A stretch of 10,715 nt of DNA from Pseudobutyrivibrio sp. UBA1225 (GCA_002309345.1 DBWZ01000052.1:69230-79944); one strand, 5' to 3'; counted from the first letter of the stretch, positions 1 through 7,597 are shown. Made by a program: numbers and translations. Notes: a model not told the origin generated them from the letters alone.

Positions 1-571
1 CCGCCAATGAATCGTATGGATACTGTCTGATGTATTCCTTTTCAAACCAAATGCCGAAGATTTTTTTCTTGTATTCGTCTGATTTTTTGAGTTCGAGAAA
101 TGCGGACATTTCCTCGTAAGGAACCTTTTTAGCCAAAATGTAGTACTCAGATTTAGGGTGATCCTCCAACTGCTTTTTCATAACATCGATGTCGATTTCT
201 GGGAAACATTGCTCCACCGCCTTGATTGTGGAACGAACTCCATCCTTTTCTGGGTCTTCCTTTTTATTGGCATTAAGTACCTTACAATCCAAAATAACAT
301 TGTATACATCCACGCTAGTTGCAAGCACTGTGCCTCTAGCATCTACAATGTCACCCCTTTGAAATGGGATTGTAGTGCTGTCATAGTCCTGTTGAGATAG
401 GACTATCTTTTCGTATTTAGCCCCACTGCTGTGTTGGATGTACATTACTCGTCCTATTAGAACGACAAAAAGAATACAAACCGCTCCAAACACTAACCAG
501 AGTTTCCGTTGCATTCTTTTTAAAATTTTATTATTAGGTTTAAGCCTTCGCCTTTTATTGTTTGTAGCCAT
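1..571 (-). CDS. Class B penicillin-binding protein, FtsI/SpoVD type (N-terminal part, runs off the left edge)
   Basis: The frame opens with ATG at 571-569 and stays open for 190 codons to the window edge, so the transpeptidase domain and stop are missing. Residues 1-23 are basic. Residues about 24-42 form one membrane anchor (LWLVFGAVCILFVVLIG). The PBP dimerisation-domain signature follows (IPFQRGDIVDARGTVLATS, residues 68-86), and the fragment ends in RQYPYDSLA, the typical lead-in to the PBP core. Family knowledge: such proteins cross-link septal or spore-cortex peptidoglycan outside the membrane with FtsW and FtsL partners. The ATG lies 17 bases after the ftsL stop, with only a weak purine-rich site (AGAGAG) about 13 bases upstream, so translation may depend partly on ftsL. 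FtsI-like and SpoVD-like paralogues cannot be separated without the C-terminus, where a PASTA domain would be diagnostic. The PBP identity is firm. Confidence 0.88.
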   Translation of the reverse strand, partial: MATNNKRRRLKPNNKILKRMQRKLWLVFGAVCILFVVLIGRVMYIQHSSGAKYEKIVLSQQDYDSTTIPFQRGDIVDARGTVLATSVDVYNVILDCKVLNANKKEDPEKDGVRSTIKAVEQCFPEIDIDVMKKQLEDHPKSEYYILAKKVPYEEMSAFLELKKSDEYKKKIFGIWFEKEYIRQYPYDSLA

Positions 572-588
572 AACAGTAATCAATCTCT

Positions 589-1074
589 CTAAGGAATGTC
601 ATGATACTGACTCATGTAATCAGAACCATCTACACTATAATACACTATTTGGCTATTGGTTGCATACACCATCCCCAAATCCTTTATGGCTTTATCCTTT
701 ATTTCAGAAAGATTTGTAGTAGTGGCAATTCTGCTTTCGGCCGCCTTGTTATCAGCCTTTACCGATGATAACTGGCTCTCTAATCTGGAAATATTGTTCA
801 TTCTAGATGATACATTTGTCTGTAAGCCAACATAGCCAACTAGCATTCCGACTGTGAAAATAACTGCTACTATCATATAACCTGTTAATAATCTATTTCG
901 TCTAAGAGCCGCAGCTCGTCTTCTGTCTGTGATTCTCTGCCTGCGAGCTGCCTCCTCTCGTCTTTCCCACTCACGCTGTTCACGAGTAGGCAGTCTCCTG
1001 GCAGGTCTTGCATAAGACTCTTCTTTTCTAACCGCGTTTCCTTGTTGATAGTAATAAGTCTTTAACTCCTGCAT
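589..1074 (-). CDS. ftsL: FtsL-like septum protein
   Basis: This is a 161-residue single-pass membrane protein. Its long cytoplasmic head (residues 1-61) is rich in Arg and Glu (REQREWERREEAARRQR). A transmembrane helix follows at about 62-84, then an extracellular segment predicted to form a coiled coil at about 86-135. The tail carries DLGMVYATNSQIVYYSV (132-148), which resembles the conserved end of Firmicutes FtsL/DivIC proteins. Family knowledge: FtsL forms a complex with DivIB/FtsQ and DivIC/FtsB that activates the septal synthase. The start at 1074 is supported by AAGGAG seven bases upstream. The position between rsmH and a class B PBP is the classic ftsL slot, and that context carries much of the call because FtsL sequences are poorly conserved. 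The basic head of about 60 residues is long compared with E. coli FtsL. Confidence 0.82.
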   Translation of the reverse strand: MQELKTYYYQQGNAVRKEESYARPARRLPTREQREWERREEAARRQRITDRRRAAALRRNRLLTGYMIVAVIFTVGMLVGYVGLQTNVSSRMNNISRLESQLSSVKADNKAAESRIATTTNLSEIKDKAIKDLGMVYATNSQIVYYSVDGSDYMSQYHDIP

Positions 1075-1093
1075 ACCTTAACTCCTTAAATGT

Positions 1094-1124
1094 CTTGCAA
1101 ATTAAAACTAGTAAAATTTGTAAG
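1094..1124 (-). repeat. Inverted repeat in the rsmH-ftsL gap
   Basis: CTTGCAAATT (1094-1103) and AATTTGTAAG (1115-1124) pair at 9 of 10 positions around an 11-base loop. The repeat lies in the 85-base gap between rsmH and ftsL, just upstream of the ftsL ribosome binding site. No U-tract follows on the minus strand, so it is not a canonical terminator. It could be an mRNA processing or stabilising hairpin. The function is inference. Confidence 0.4.
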
Positions 1125-1159
1125 CTCATATCATGTGCTGCAAACCTTGTTTCCAAGAT

Positions 1160-2098
1160 TTAATTAACTTTCTCAAATACTCTAAGTTTTGCGCTCTTGG
1201 ATCTAGAGTTCTCTTCTAGCTCCTTGTCGCTAGGCAAGATAGGTTTTCTAGTAATAACCTTACCTTTTGATTTCTTGCCACATACACATACTGGAAAATC
1301 CTTTGGACATGTACATGGATCTTCATTTCTCTTGAAGGCTACCTTTGTGATGCGATCTTCCAATGAATGGAATGTGATGATACAAAGTCGCCCGCCTGGA
1401 TTTAACAAATCAATCATGTCATCGATGTGATCCTCAAGCACTGTCAACTCACGATTGAGTTCTATTCGAAGTGCCTGATAGGTCCTCTTTGATGGATGCC
1501 CTTGACCAACCTGTGCCTTCTTTGGAATGCTTTCGGCGATAATCTTATTAAGCTGACCCGCTGTAAGTATTGGTGCCTTTTCGCGTTCCTTCACGATATT
1601 TTTAACTATCTGCTTTGAAAACTTCTCCTCCCCATATGCATATAGAACTTTTACCAAATCCTCTGGCGCGTATGTGTTAACAATATCTGCGGCAGTCATT
1701 GGATTGTCCTTGTCCATTCGCATATCAAGAGGTGCGTCTTCCACTCTGTATGTGAAGCCTCTGTCGGCTTCGTCTAACTGAAAGCTTGATACTCCAAGAT
1801 CGAGCATGATGCCATCCACTCCGGTCACTCCAAGCTCAGCTAATCTCTCTTTCATAAACTCATAATTACTGTGAATAGTGGTAACTCTATCAGTAAACTC
1901 TGACAATCTCTCCCCTGCCGCTTTTAAAGCGTCGGTATCCTGATCAAAGCCATACAGATGACCCGTGGTAAGACGGCTGGCGATTTCATATGAATGTCCT
2001 CCACCACCCAAGGTGCCATCAACATATATGCCGTCAGGCTTGATTTTTAAATTGTCGATTGTCTCATTTAAGAGCACTGAATAATGGTTAAATTCCAT
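1160..2098 (-). CDS. rsmH: 16S rRNA (cytosine-1402-N4)-methyltransferase RsmH (MraW)
   Basis: This 312-residue protein has the usual family length. It methylates N4 of C1402 in the 30S P-site decoding region using SAM. Visible motifs are HYSVLLNE (5-12), the SAM-binding loop VDGTLGGGGHS (26-36), FDQD (51-54), DLGVSS (100-105), DAPLDMRMD (121-129), HPSKRTYQALRIELN (201-215), CIITFHSLEDR (239-249) and the C-terminal SRSKSAKLRV (298-307). Four cysteines in CTCPKDFPVCVC (262-273) could bind a metal; I recall this pattern from clostridial members but cannot check it here. The ATG at 2098 is preceded by GAGGG at short spacing and lies 48 bases after mraZ, consistent with one transcript. It is the second gene of the dcw cluster. 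Confidence 0.97.
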   Translation of the reverse strand: MEFNHYSVLLNETIDNLKIKPDGIYVDGTLGGGGHSYEIASRLTTGHLYGFDQDTDALKAAGERLSEFTDRVTTIHSNYEFMKERLAELGVTGVDGIMLDLGVSSFQLDEADRGFTYRVEDAPLDMRMDKDNPMTAADIVNTYAPEDLVKVLYAYGEEKFSKQIVKNIVKEREKAPILTAGQLNKIIAESIPKKAQVGQGHPSKRTYQALRIELNRELTVLEDHIDDMIDLLNPGGRLCIITFHSLEDRITKVAFKRNEDPCTCPKDFPVCVCGKKSKGKVITRKPILPSDKELEENSRSKSAKLRVFEKVN

Positions 2099-2146
2099 GT
2101 CACCCTCATATCAGCTTTAGTACTTTGGCTTGCGCTTAAGGCTAGA

Positions 2147-2578
2147 TTAAATTCCAAGTCCTAGCTCTGCCATGTGCTCTGCTATTTCATCCATGTCATC
2201 GTAAGAGCCTTCAGTCGACCAACGTTCCTTAGACCAGATTTCTATTCGGTTTAAAACACCGACTGAAACCACTTCTTTATCGATTCCTGCGTATTCCTTT
2301 AGGTTGCTCGGAATAAGCACTCTTCCCTGCTTGTCGATATCGCATTCTGCTGCTCCTGCAAAGAAGAATCTGGAGAATTTTCTAGCATCTTTGGTGGTAA
2401 GTGGAATCTCACGGAATTTCTCCTCGATGGTTTGCCATTCGCTAAGCGGATAAACAAACAGGCATCCATCAAGACCTTTGGTGGCAACGAAGCGTTCTCC
2501 TAGCTGTTCACGAAACTTGGCAGGCATAATAAGACGATTCTTAGCGTCTATATTGTGACTGTATTCCCCCATGAACAT
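2147..2578 (-). CDS. mraZ: Transcriptional regulator MraZ
   Basis: This 143-residue protein has two tandem SpoVT-AbrB-like halves, each with the MraZ DxxxR signature: DAKNRLIMPAKFRE (11-24) and DKQGRVLIPSNLKEY (82-96). Family knowledge: MraZ assembles as a ring-shaped oligomer and binds repeated GTG-containing boxes upstream of its own gene to control the dcw cluster. The start at 2578 is chosen because AAGGAGG lies about nine bases upstream. The in-frame ATG at 2572 (MGEYSHN) would sit too far away. The gene heads mraZ-rsmH-ftsL-PBP and has its own promoter with matching boxes, so autoregulation is likely. Confidence 0.97.
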   Translation of the reverse strand: MFMGEYSHNIDAKNRLIMPAKFREQLGERFVATKGLDGCLFVYPLSEWQTIEEKFREIPLTTKDARKFSRFFFAGAAECDIDKQGRVLIPSNLKEYAGIDKEVVSVGVLNRIEIWSKERWSTEGSYDDMDEIAEHMAELGLGI

Positions 2579-2600
2579 GAGACTCTCTCCTCCTTTCCAC

Positions 2601-2637
2601 CACTTTGTGACACTTTCTATCCACTTCCCTCCACTTT
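2601..2637 (-). promoter_or_regulatory. Four MraZ operator boxes downstream of the mraZ promoter
   Basis: On the minus strand four related boxes occur head to tail: AAAGTGGAGG (from 2637), GAAGTGGATAG (from 2627), AAAGTGTCAC (from 2616) and AAAGTGGTGG (from 2606). The steps are 10, 11 and 10 bases, about one helical turn, so all boxes face the same side of the DNA. They fit the AAAGTG(T/G)NNN consensus reported for MraZ boxes in mollicutes. They start at about the predicted transcription start and end just before the ribosome binding site, which suggests repression by blocking initiation or elongation. Confidence 0.8.
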
Positions 2638-2644
2638 TAACTAC

Positions 2645-2673
2645 ATTTTAAACCTTTTTCACTAAAAAAACAA
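2645..2673 (-). promoter_or_regulatory. Sigma-A-like promoter of the mraZ/dcw cluster
   Basis: On the minus strand, TTGTTT (2673-2668) and TAAAAT (2650-2645) are separated by exactly 17 bases. The predicted start is near 2638, directly at the first MraZ box. The leader before the mraZ ATG would be about 60 bases. Confidence 0.7.
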
Positions 2674-2704
2674 CCCACAAACCGTGAAAAATCAACGTTT
2701 TCTA

Positions 2705-2724
2705 TATGTGGTGGAGTGTGGAGG
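2705..2724 (+). promoter_or_regulatory. Two oppositely oriented MraZ-like boxes upstream of the mraZ promoter
   Basis: The plus strand reads TATGTGGTGG then AGTGTGGAGG, two adjacent ten-base units. The first matches the downstream box AAAGTGGTGG at 8 of 10 bases and the second matches AAAGTGGAGG at 8 of 10. Their orientation is opposite to the four boxes at 2601-2637. They lie about 70-85 bases upstream of the predicted mraZ start, so the promoter is bracketed by both sets. A role in MraZ binding is inference. Confidence 0.45.
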
Positions 2725-2751
2725 AATTTTTTTCGAAAAACACAAGATATG

Positions 2752-2782
2752 CAAAAAGAAAAGACATTGGATAACCAATGTC
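2752..2782 (-). terminator. Intrinsic terminator of the pheST-pilZ-lgt unit
   Basis: A perfect 8-bp stem GACATTGG/CCAATGTC with a TTAT loop (2782-2763) is followed on the minus strand by TTTTCTTTTTG. It begins 22 bases after the lgt stop. An A-run on the other side of the stem could make it partly bidirectional, but no plus-strand gene is present. Confidence 0.85.
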
Positions 2783-2803
2783 TCTAAAAAAATACAATTT
2801 CAT

Positions 2804-3676
2804 TTACTTTTCTTTAGATTTTCTCAAATTATAAACATATAGTCCTGTTCCAATCACTACAAGTACTGCCGCCAGAACCTGAGAAACAGCCAAATTTGTT
2901 CCCCAGAGCTTTAGCTGATCGGTTCGAAGCCCTTCAATCCAGAACCGGCCTGCGCCGTATATAATCAGATAAAAGAAGAATATCTGACCTTCGAACTTCT
3001 TGCGCTTTCTGTACCAAATCAAGAAAATCAATAGCGCTAAATTCCATAACGACTCGTACAAGAATGTCGGATGAACCGAGATGTACAGTGTGCCATTCAT
3101 GCTTACGAGGTTCTGTTCCATGTCTGGAGTAATCACAGCTCCACGCCCTGTATCGGCAGCAACCCGCGAAAATGGTAAAAGCATCGCAAAGGGGCCATCT
3201 GTATATTGACCAAAACACTCTCTATTGAAGAAGTTGCCCCAGCGGCCAAATATCTGACCTATGATGACACCCATTATGGCTACATCATAAACCTTAAGCA
3301 ATTCAAACTTCTTTATTTTACAAAGAATGCTTATGCAAGCAATTCCGGCAAGAACACCACCATAAATTGCCAATCCACCCTGCCTGATATTTAATATACT
3401 GGAAAGATTGTCCTTGTAGTAATCCCACGCAAAGATTACGTAGTATAATCTGGCTCCAAAAACACCAACTACAATCGTGATTATACAAATATCTAAGAAT
3501 TGATCTTCGTTGAATCCAACTCTCTTTGCTTCTTTAAGAATAAAACTTACCCCAACCAACATACCTATAGCAATGATTACGCCGTAAAAAGCAATGAAAA
3601 AGGATCCTACATAGAATCCTTTTCCAACATTGTCTAAAGTAATATGCAGATGGGGAAAAATAATGCTGTTGTCCAT
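2804..3676 (-). CDS. lgt: Prolipoprotein diacylglyceryl transferase Lgt
   Basis: This 290-residue multi-pass membrane protein is of normal family length. It transfers the diacylglyceryl group of phosphatidylglycerol to the lipobox cysteine of prolipoproteins. Key motifs are GARLYYVIF (74-82), GGLAIYGG (100-107), the Lgt signature GRWGNFFNRECFG (144-156), HPTFLYES (202-209) and GRFWIEGLRTD (243-253). Hydrophobic segments alternate along the whole chain, consistent with about seven membrane helices. The position matching the essential E. coli His103 in the GG-H-GG motif appears to be Tyr105. The start at 3676 has GGGAGA about six bases upstream, inside the 14-base gap after the PilZ gene. It is the last gene of the unit, followed by a clear terminator. 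Confidence 0.97.
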   Translation of the reverse strand: MDNSIIFPHLHITLDNVGKGFYVGSFFIAFYGVIIAIGMLVGVSFILKEAKRVGFNEDQFLDICIITIVVGVFGARLYYVIFAWDYYKDNLSSILNIRQGGLAIYGGVLAGIACISILCKIKKFELLKVYDVAIMGVIIGQIFGRWGNFFNRECFGQYTDGPFAMLLPFSRVAADTGRGAVITPDMEQNLVSMNGTLYISVHPTFLYESLWNLALLIFLIWYRKRKKFEGQIFFFYLIIYGAGRFWIEGLRTDQLKLWGTNLAVSQVLAAVLVVIGTGLYVYNLRKSKEK

Positions 3677-3690
3677 CTTATTTCTCCCAA

Positions 3691-4038
3691 TTATTCTACG
3701 TCATTAAACAGCTGATAGATTTCTATCTTTAGTGCATCTGTATCTGTCATCCCCACAAAGATACAGCCGTATTCATAAACATTGCCCTCTAGCTCGTTAA
3801 CCCGAACGACCTTAAAGATAGATTCGATAGTTTCTTTGGTCCATATTTGAATCTTGGCATCAAAGCATGCGCCAACCTCAAATTGTATATCTGGAACTCT
3901 AAAAGCAAGTCCTGTCTTTGAGATATTGGTGACATCAACCTCCATATATCTAACAGTTGTGATGTTAGCCTCGTCTATTCTTTCGATTTCGACTTTGACA
4001 TCAATATCAAGACGTTTGTGTTTTCTCTTCTCCTCCAT
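3691..4038 (-). CDS. Single-domain PilZ protein, probable c-di-GMP receptor
   Basis: This 115-residue soluble protein is essentially one PilZ domain. Both c-di-GMP contact motifs are visible: the N-terminal RxxxR (RKHKR, residues 5-9) and NxSxxG (NISKTG, 38-43), spaced as in PilZ folds. The rest (SIFKVVRVNELEGNVYEYG) fits the beta-barrel, with a C-terminal helix at about 98-112. Family knowledge: such proteins bind c-di-GMP and act through protein partners, often on motility, exopolysaccharide or secretion. The start at 4038 has GGAGG seven bases upstream. The gene lies 27 bases after pheT and 14 before lgt, so it is almost certainly co-transcribed with both. Nothing shows its target; the context hints at envelope or lipoprotein functions only by association. 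Confidence 0.85.
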   Translation of the reverse strand: MEEKRKHKRLDIDVKVEIERIDEANITTVRYMEVDVTNISKTGLAFRVPDIQFEVGACFDAKIQIWTKETIESIFKVVRVNELEGNVYEYGCIFVGMTDTDALKIEIYQLFNDVE

Positions 4039-4065
4039 GGCTTCCCTCCAATCAATAATTAATCG

Positions 4066-6426
4066 TTATGCCTTAAGGTTAATATTCTTGCTCTTAAGCT
4101 TTTCTACTATTTCATCAACTACCGCCTGCACCTCGTCATGTGTAAGTGTGCGCTCGTCGTCACCGAACAACAATCTGACTGTAATTGACTTGCTAGAACC
4201 ATCTGAATATACGTCAGCAACACCGACCTTTTTCAGAATGCTATAAGCTTCCTTTACTATTGTATCATTTATTTCAGAAAATTTCTCTGCTACAAATGAT
4301 AAATCTACTTCGATTGAAGGATATTTTGATGGCTCAACGTATGAAATAGGCTCCTGAGCTATGTCAGCAAGGGCTTCAACGTTGATTTCAGCGAATACAA
4401 TAGCTGCCTTTTTATCAATCTTCTTTGAAACAAGCGGATGAGCAACGCCAATCTCACCTATTTCTACACCATCAAGCATTAAAGCATTAAGATTCTTTGG
4501 ATGCTCATATGAATGAGTTGCTTCTTTCTTGCTGTATGTAAGAGCTTTATGTCTAACATCCTCTACTGTTTCAGCAAGCATGTCGCGCAGCTCAAAATAA
4601 AGCTTTTCAAGAGACTTTGTCTTTGAGAACAATGTGATGCAAAGCTTTTTCTTTTCATCGCAAAGACCATCTGACTTGAGGCCTTCAACCACACGTCCAA
4701 CCTCGAAAATACCAAAATCAGTAGCATAGCCAGTGTTGTAGTTCACCTGACAAAGCTGTGTAGGAATAATAGAACGTCTAATTGTTTCTATATTAGGATT
4801 TGTAGAGTTTGCAAGCTTGATGTTTTCCTCTACTTCCATTCCAAGCTTCTTGTATTCATCAGCGTACTGCCATACATAAGAATGCACCTCATGAAGGCTG
4901 AATCTCTTAACAAGGATGTCCTTTATTCTATCCTCTACGTTCTTGGTTTCGTCCATGCGCACTGGATATAGTGGCGCCGTTGTTGTAACTAAGTCGAAGT
5001 TGTCGTATCCGTAAATACGTGTGATTTCTTCGATGATATCTGCTTTGAGACTAACGTCCTTTGTTGCACGATATGATGGAACATCAACATGGAAGTTGTC
5101 ACCATCCTGCTTTACTTTAAAGCCAAGAGCTGTAAGTGTTTCTACAATGTGCTCGTTGGTGATTTCTATTCCAGTGTACTTGTCAACAAATGCCTTATCA
5201 AAATCAAGCGCAACCTTTGGATAGTGGAATGCGTATTCATCTGTAAGTGCTGAAACCACCTGCACACCTGGGTCGATATCAAGAAGAAGCTTCATGAAAC
5301 GAGCGATTGCAACGGTAGTCATCTCTGGATCTAGACTCTTCTCGTAACGAGCAGATGCATCTGTTCTGTGTGCAAGACGAACTGCACTCTTTCTTATTGA
5401 AGCAGCATTGAATGTTGCAGACTCAAGTGTAAGTGTAGTTGTGTCATCAACAATTTCTGAATCAAGACCGCCCATGATACCGGCGATAGCAACAGGTGTG
5501 TTGTCGTTGCAAATCATAAGTGTATTTTCGTCGATGTTACGTTCTACTCCATCAAGAGTTGTAAATGTAAATGGCTTGTCAAATCTCTTGATTCGAATCT
5601 TGCCAACCTTGCGCGAATCAAAAGCATGCATTGGCTGACCCATTTCAAGCATGAGATAATTTGTTAAATCTGTAAGAAGATTGATTCCTCTCATACCGCA
5701 ATAGTAGAGACGGATGCGCATGTTCATCGGTGCAACGTTCTTTTCGATGTTGGCCACCTGAAGAGATGAATATCTCTGGCAAAGCTCATCCTCAATCTTC
5801 ATATCAATCTTCTCGAGATTGTCGTATTTGCTAAGGTCGATTGTTGGAAGTTCCTTGAGCGGACGCTTTGCAATTGTTGCGAACTCTCTGGCGATTCCAT
5901 AGTGACCCCAAAGATCTGGTCTATTTGTGAGAGACTTGTTGTCTACCTCAAAGATGATATCATCGATTTCATATAAATCCTTGATATCTGTGCCGTTGGC
6001 AGCATCTTCTAGAATATCCATGATACCATCGTTGTTGTCTGAAATACCGATTTCCTTTTCAGAGCAGCACATACCATAAGAATCAAAACCAGCAAGTGGT
6101 CTTGGTGCAATAGTAATATCACCAATCTTTGCACCTACCTTGGCAAATGCTGTCTTCATACCAACGCGAACATTTGGAGCACCACAGACTACATCTGTAA
6201 GCTTGCCATCGCCTGCGTCTACCTTTAATAAATGAAGCTTTTTAGATTCTGGATGTTCTTCTACTGATTTGATTTCAGCTACTACTACTCCAGATAAGTC
6301 TTCACCTTTGTGGAAAATATCATTTTCAACCTCTGCTGTTGCAAGAGAAAACTTAGAAATAAGCTCCATCTTGTCGAGACCAGAAAGGTCAACAAAATCA
6401 GAGATCCAATTCATTGAAATAAACAT
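4066..6426 (-). CDS. pheT: Phenylalanyl-tRNA synthetase beta subunit
   Basis: This 786-residue protein is of full length. With PheS it forms the alpha2-beta2 enzyme that charges tRNA-Phe, and it carries the editing site that removes mis-charged Tyr. Domains in order are an EMAP/Myf tRNA-binding fold (about 40-150, VCGAPNVRVGM and GMCCSEKEIG), B3/B4 editing (about 205-375, GQPMHAFD 263-270, RTDASARYEKSLDP 354-367), B5 (about 405-475, DVPSYRATKDVSLKADIIEE), a synthetase-like core (about 495-680) and the C-terminal ferredoxin-like anticodon-binding domain (about 700-786, KYPSIEVDLSFV). The start at 6426 has GGGAGGG upstream within a 14-base gap after pheS, indicating tight coupling of the two subunits. 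Confidence 0.98.
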   Translation of the reverse strand: MFISMNWISDFVDLSGLDKMELISKFSLATAEVENDIFHKGEDLSGVVVAEIKSVEEHPESKKLHLLKVDAGDGKLTDVVCGAPNVRVGMKTAFAKVGAKIGDITIAPRPLAGFDSYGMCCSEKEIGISDNNDGIMDILEDAANGTDIKDLYEIDDIIFEVDNKSLTNRPDLWGHYGIAREFATIAKRPLKELPTIDLSKYDNLEKIDMKIEDELCQRYSSLQVANIEKNVAPMNMRIRLYYCGMRGINLLTDLTNYLMLEMGQPMHAFDSRKVGKIRIKRFDKPFTFTTLDGVERNIDENTLMICNDNTPVAIAGIMGGLDSEIVDDTTTLTLESATFNAASIRKSAVRLAHRTDASARYEKSLDPEMTTVAIARFMKLLLDIDPGVQVVSALTDEYAFHYPKVALDFDKAFVDKYTGIEITNEHIVETLTALGFKVKQDGDNFHVDVPSYRATKDVSLKADIIEEITRIYGYDNFDLVTTTAPLYPVRMDETKNVEDRIKDILVKRFSLHEVHSYVWQYADEYKKLGMEVEENIKLANSTNPNIETIRRSIIPTQLCQVNYNTGYATDFGIFEVGRVVEGLKSDGLCDEKKKLCITLFSKTKSLEKLYFELRDMLAETVEDVRHKALTYSKKEATHSYEHPKNLNALMLDGVEIGEIGVAHPLVSKKIDKKAAIVFAEINVEALADIAQEPISYVEPSKYPSIEVDLSFVAEKFSEINDTIVKEAYSILKKVGVADVYSDGSSKSITVRLLFGDDERTLTHDEVQAVVDEIVEKLKSKNINLKA

Positions 6427-6440
6427 ATCTAAGCCCTCCC

Positions 6441-7496
6441 TTACTGCTCGTCATCTGTGAACTGAGCGAGGCTGTTAAGATTGCCACTGTTCAAGTCACG
6501 AATGTCTTTAATACCGTATTTCATCATTGCAAGTCTTGTGAGACCAAGACCGAAGGCAAAGCCTGTGTATTTCTCTGGGTCGATGCCACCCTCTTCAAGA
6601 ACCTTTGGATGAACCATGCCGCACGGACAAAGTTCAAGCCATCCTGAGTGCTTGCATGAAGGGCATCCCTTACCACCACAGTTGAGACAGTTGATATCTA
6701 GCTCAAAGCCAGGCTCCACAAATGGGAAGAATCCAGGACGAAGTCTTACCTTGATATCACGTCTGAACACTTCTGATAACATAGTCTTCATAAAGTAGAT
6801 AAGATTTGAAATAGAGATATCCTTACCTACCATAACGCCTTCCATCTGGAAGAATGTATTCTCGTGGCAAGCATCTGTTGCCTCGTTTCTAAAGCAGCGA
6901 CCTGGGAAGATAGCCTTAATAGGTGTTCCATCTTCGATGAGCTGCTTGCGATATTTTTTGTAGATTGCATTTTGGGCAGCTGTTGTCTGAGACTTGAGAA
7001 GCTGTCCATTTTCAAGATAATAGGTATCCTGCATATCACGCGCTGGATGATACTTTGGAATATTAACTGACTCGAAGCACTCGTAGTCAGTAACCACCTC
7101 GCTGTAATCCTCAACAGTAAATCCCATTGATTTAAATATTGTTTCGCACTGACGCTGAACAAGTGTGATTGGATGATAACTACCCTGATCAAAATGCTCT
7201 GGAAGTGAGATATCAAACTCAGGAACCTTGTCGATTTCCTTTTGAAGCTCTAAAGCTGCTATCTCATCCTTCTTAGCTGCAATCTTGTCTGCAACAGTGT
7301 TTTTAAGCATATTAACTTTCTGACCGAACTCTTTTTTCTCTTCCGCTGAAAGCTTGCCCATTTCTTTCATGGCAGCTGTGACACTACCCTTTTTGCCAAG
7401 GTAAGCAACACGGATGTTTTCAAGCTCTTCAGAATTCTTGATGTTCTGAAGCTCCGCCTCGAACTTGGCACTTAATTCAGAAATAATATCTACCAT
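6441..7496 (-). CDS. pheS: Phenylalanyl-tRNA synthetase alpha subunit
   Basis: This 351-residue protein has an N-terminal coiled-coil tRNA-binding arm (about 1-90) and a class II catalytic core. Motif 1 surrounds GSYHPITLV (105-113), motif 2 is FPGRCFRNEATDACHENTFF (197-216) and motif 3 is GFAFGLGLTRLAM (312-324). Inserted before motif 3 is a Cys-rich loop, CLNCGGKGCPSC (270-281) then CPCGMVHP (290-297), with six cysteines that could form a zinc knuckle. I believe other clostridial PheS proteins have a similar insert, which would explain the size above the usual ~340 residues. The ATG at 7496 is preceded by GGGAGG at suitable spacing. The gene is first in pheS-pheT-pilZ-lgt. The predicted leader is only about 30 bases, so no T-box fits between promoter and gene. 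Confidence 0.98.
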   Translation of the reverse strand: MVDIISELSAKFEAELQNIKNSEELENIRVAYLGKKGSVTAAMKEMGKLSAEEKKEFGQKVNMLKNTVADKIAAKKDEIAALELQKEIDKVPEFDISLPEHFDQGSYHPITLVQRQCETIFKSMGFTVEDYSEVVTDYECFESVNIPKYHPARDMQDTYYLENGQLLKSQTTAAQNAIYKKYRKQLIEDGTPIKAIFPGRCFRNEATDACHENTFFQMEGVMVGKDISISNLIYFMKTMLSEVFRRDIKVRLRPGFFPFVEPGFELDINCLNCGGKGCPSCKHSGWLELCPCGMVHPKVLEEGGIDPEKYTGFAFGLGLTRLAMMKYGIKDIRDLNSGNLNSLAQFTDDEQ

Positions 7497-7528
7497 AGGT
7501 GGCCTCCCTAAATAAAAATCTCATTCAA

Positions 7529-7563
7529 GCTAAAATTTTAGCAGTTAGTATATTTAAATACAA
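7529..7563 (-). promoter_or_regulatory. Extended -10 promoter of pheS, with a palindrome over the -10
   Basis: On the minus strand, TTGTAT (7563-7558) and TAAAAT (7540-7535) are 17 bases apart, with TGC just before the -10 hexamer as in extended -10 promoters. The predicted start is near 7528, about 31 bases before the pheS ATG. A perfect 14-base palindrome, GCTAAAATTTTAGC (7529-7542), covers the -10 element; it could be an operator or simply an AT-rich coincidence. Confidence 0.68.
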
Positions 7564-7597
7564 CCCATATTGTCCCCTTCCACAAAAGGATGAATAC

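Noticed and set aside
158..719. Plus-strand open frames over the PBP and ftsL region
   Set aside because: They are antisense to well-supported genes, lack recognisable domains and have no matching promoter or ribosome binding site.
7497..7597. T-box leader upstream of pheS
   Set aside because: The space is only about 100 bases, the predicted leader is about 31 bases, and no T-box sequence or terminator hairpin is visible.
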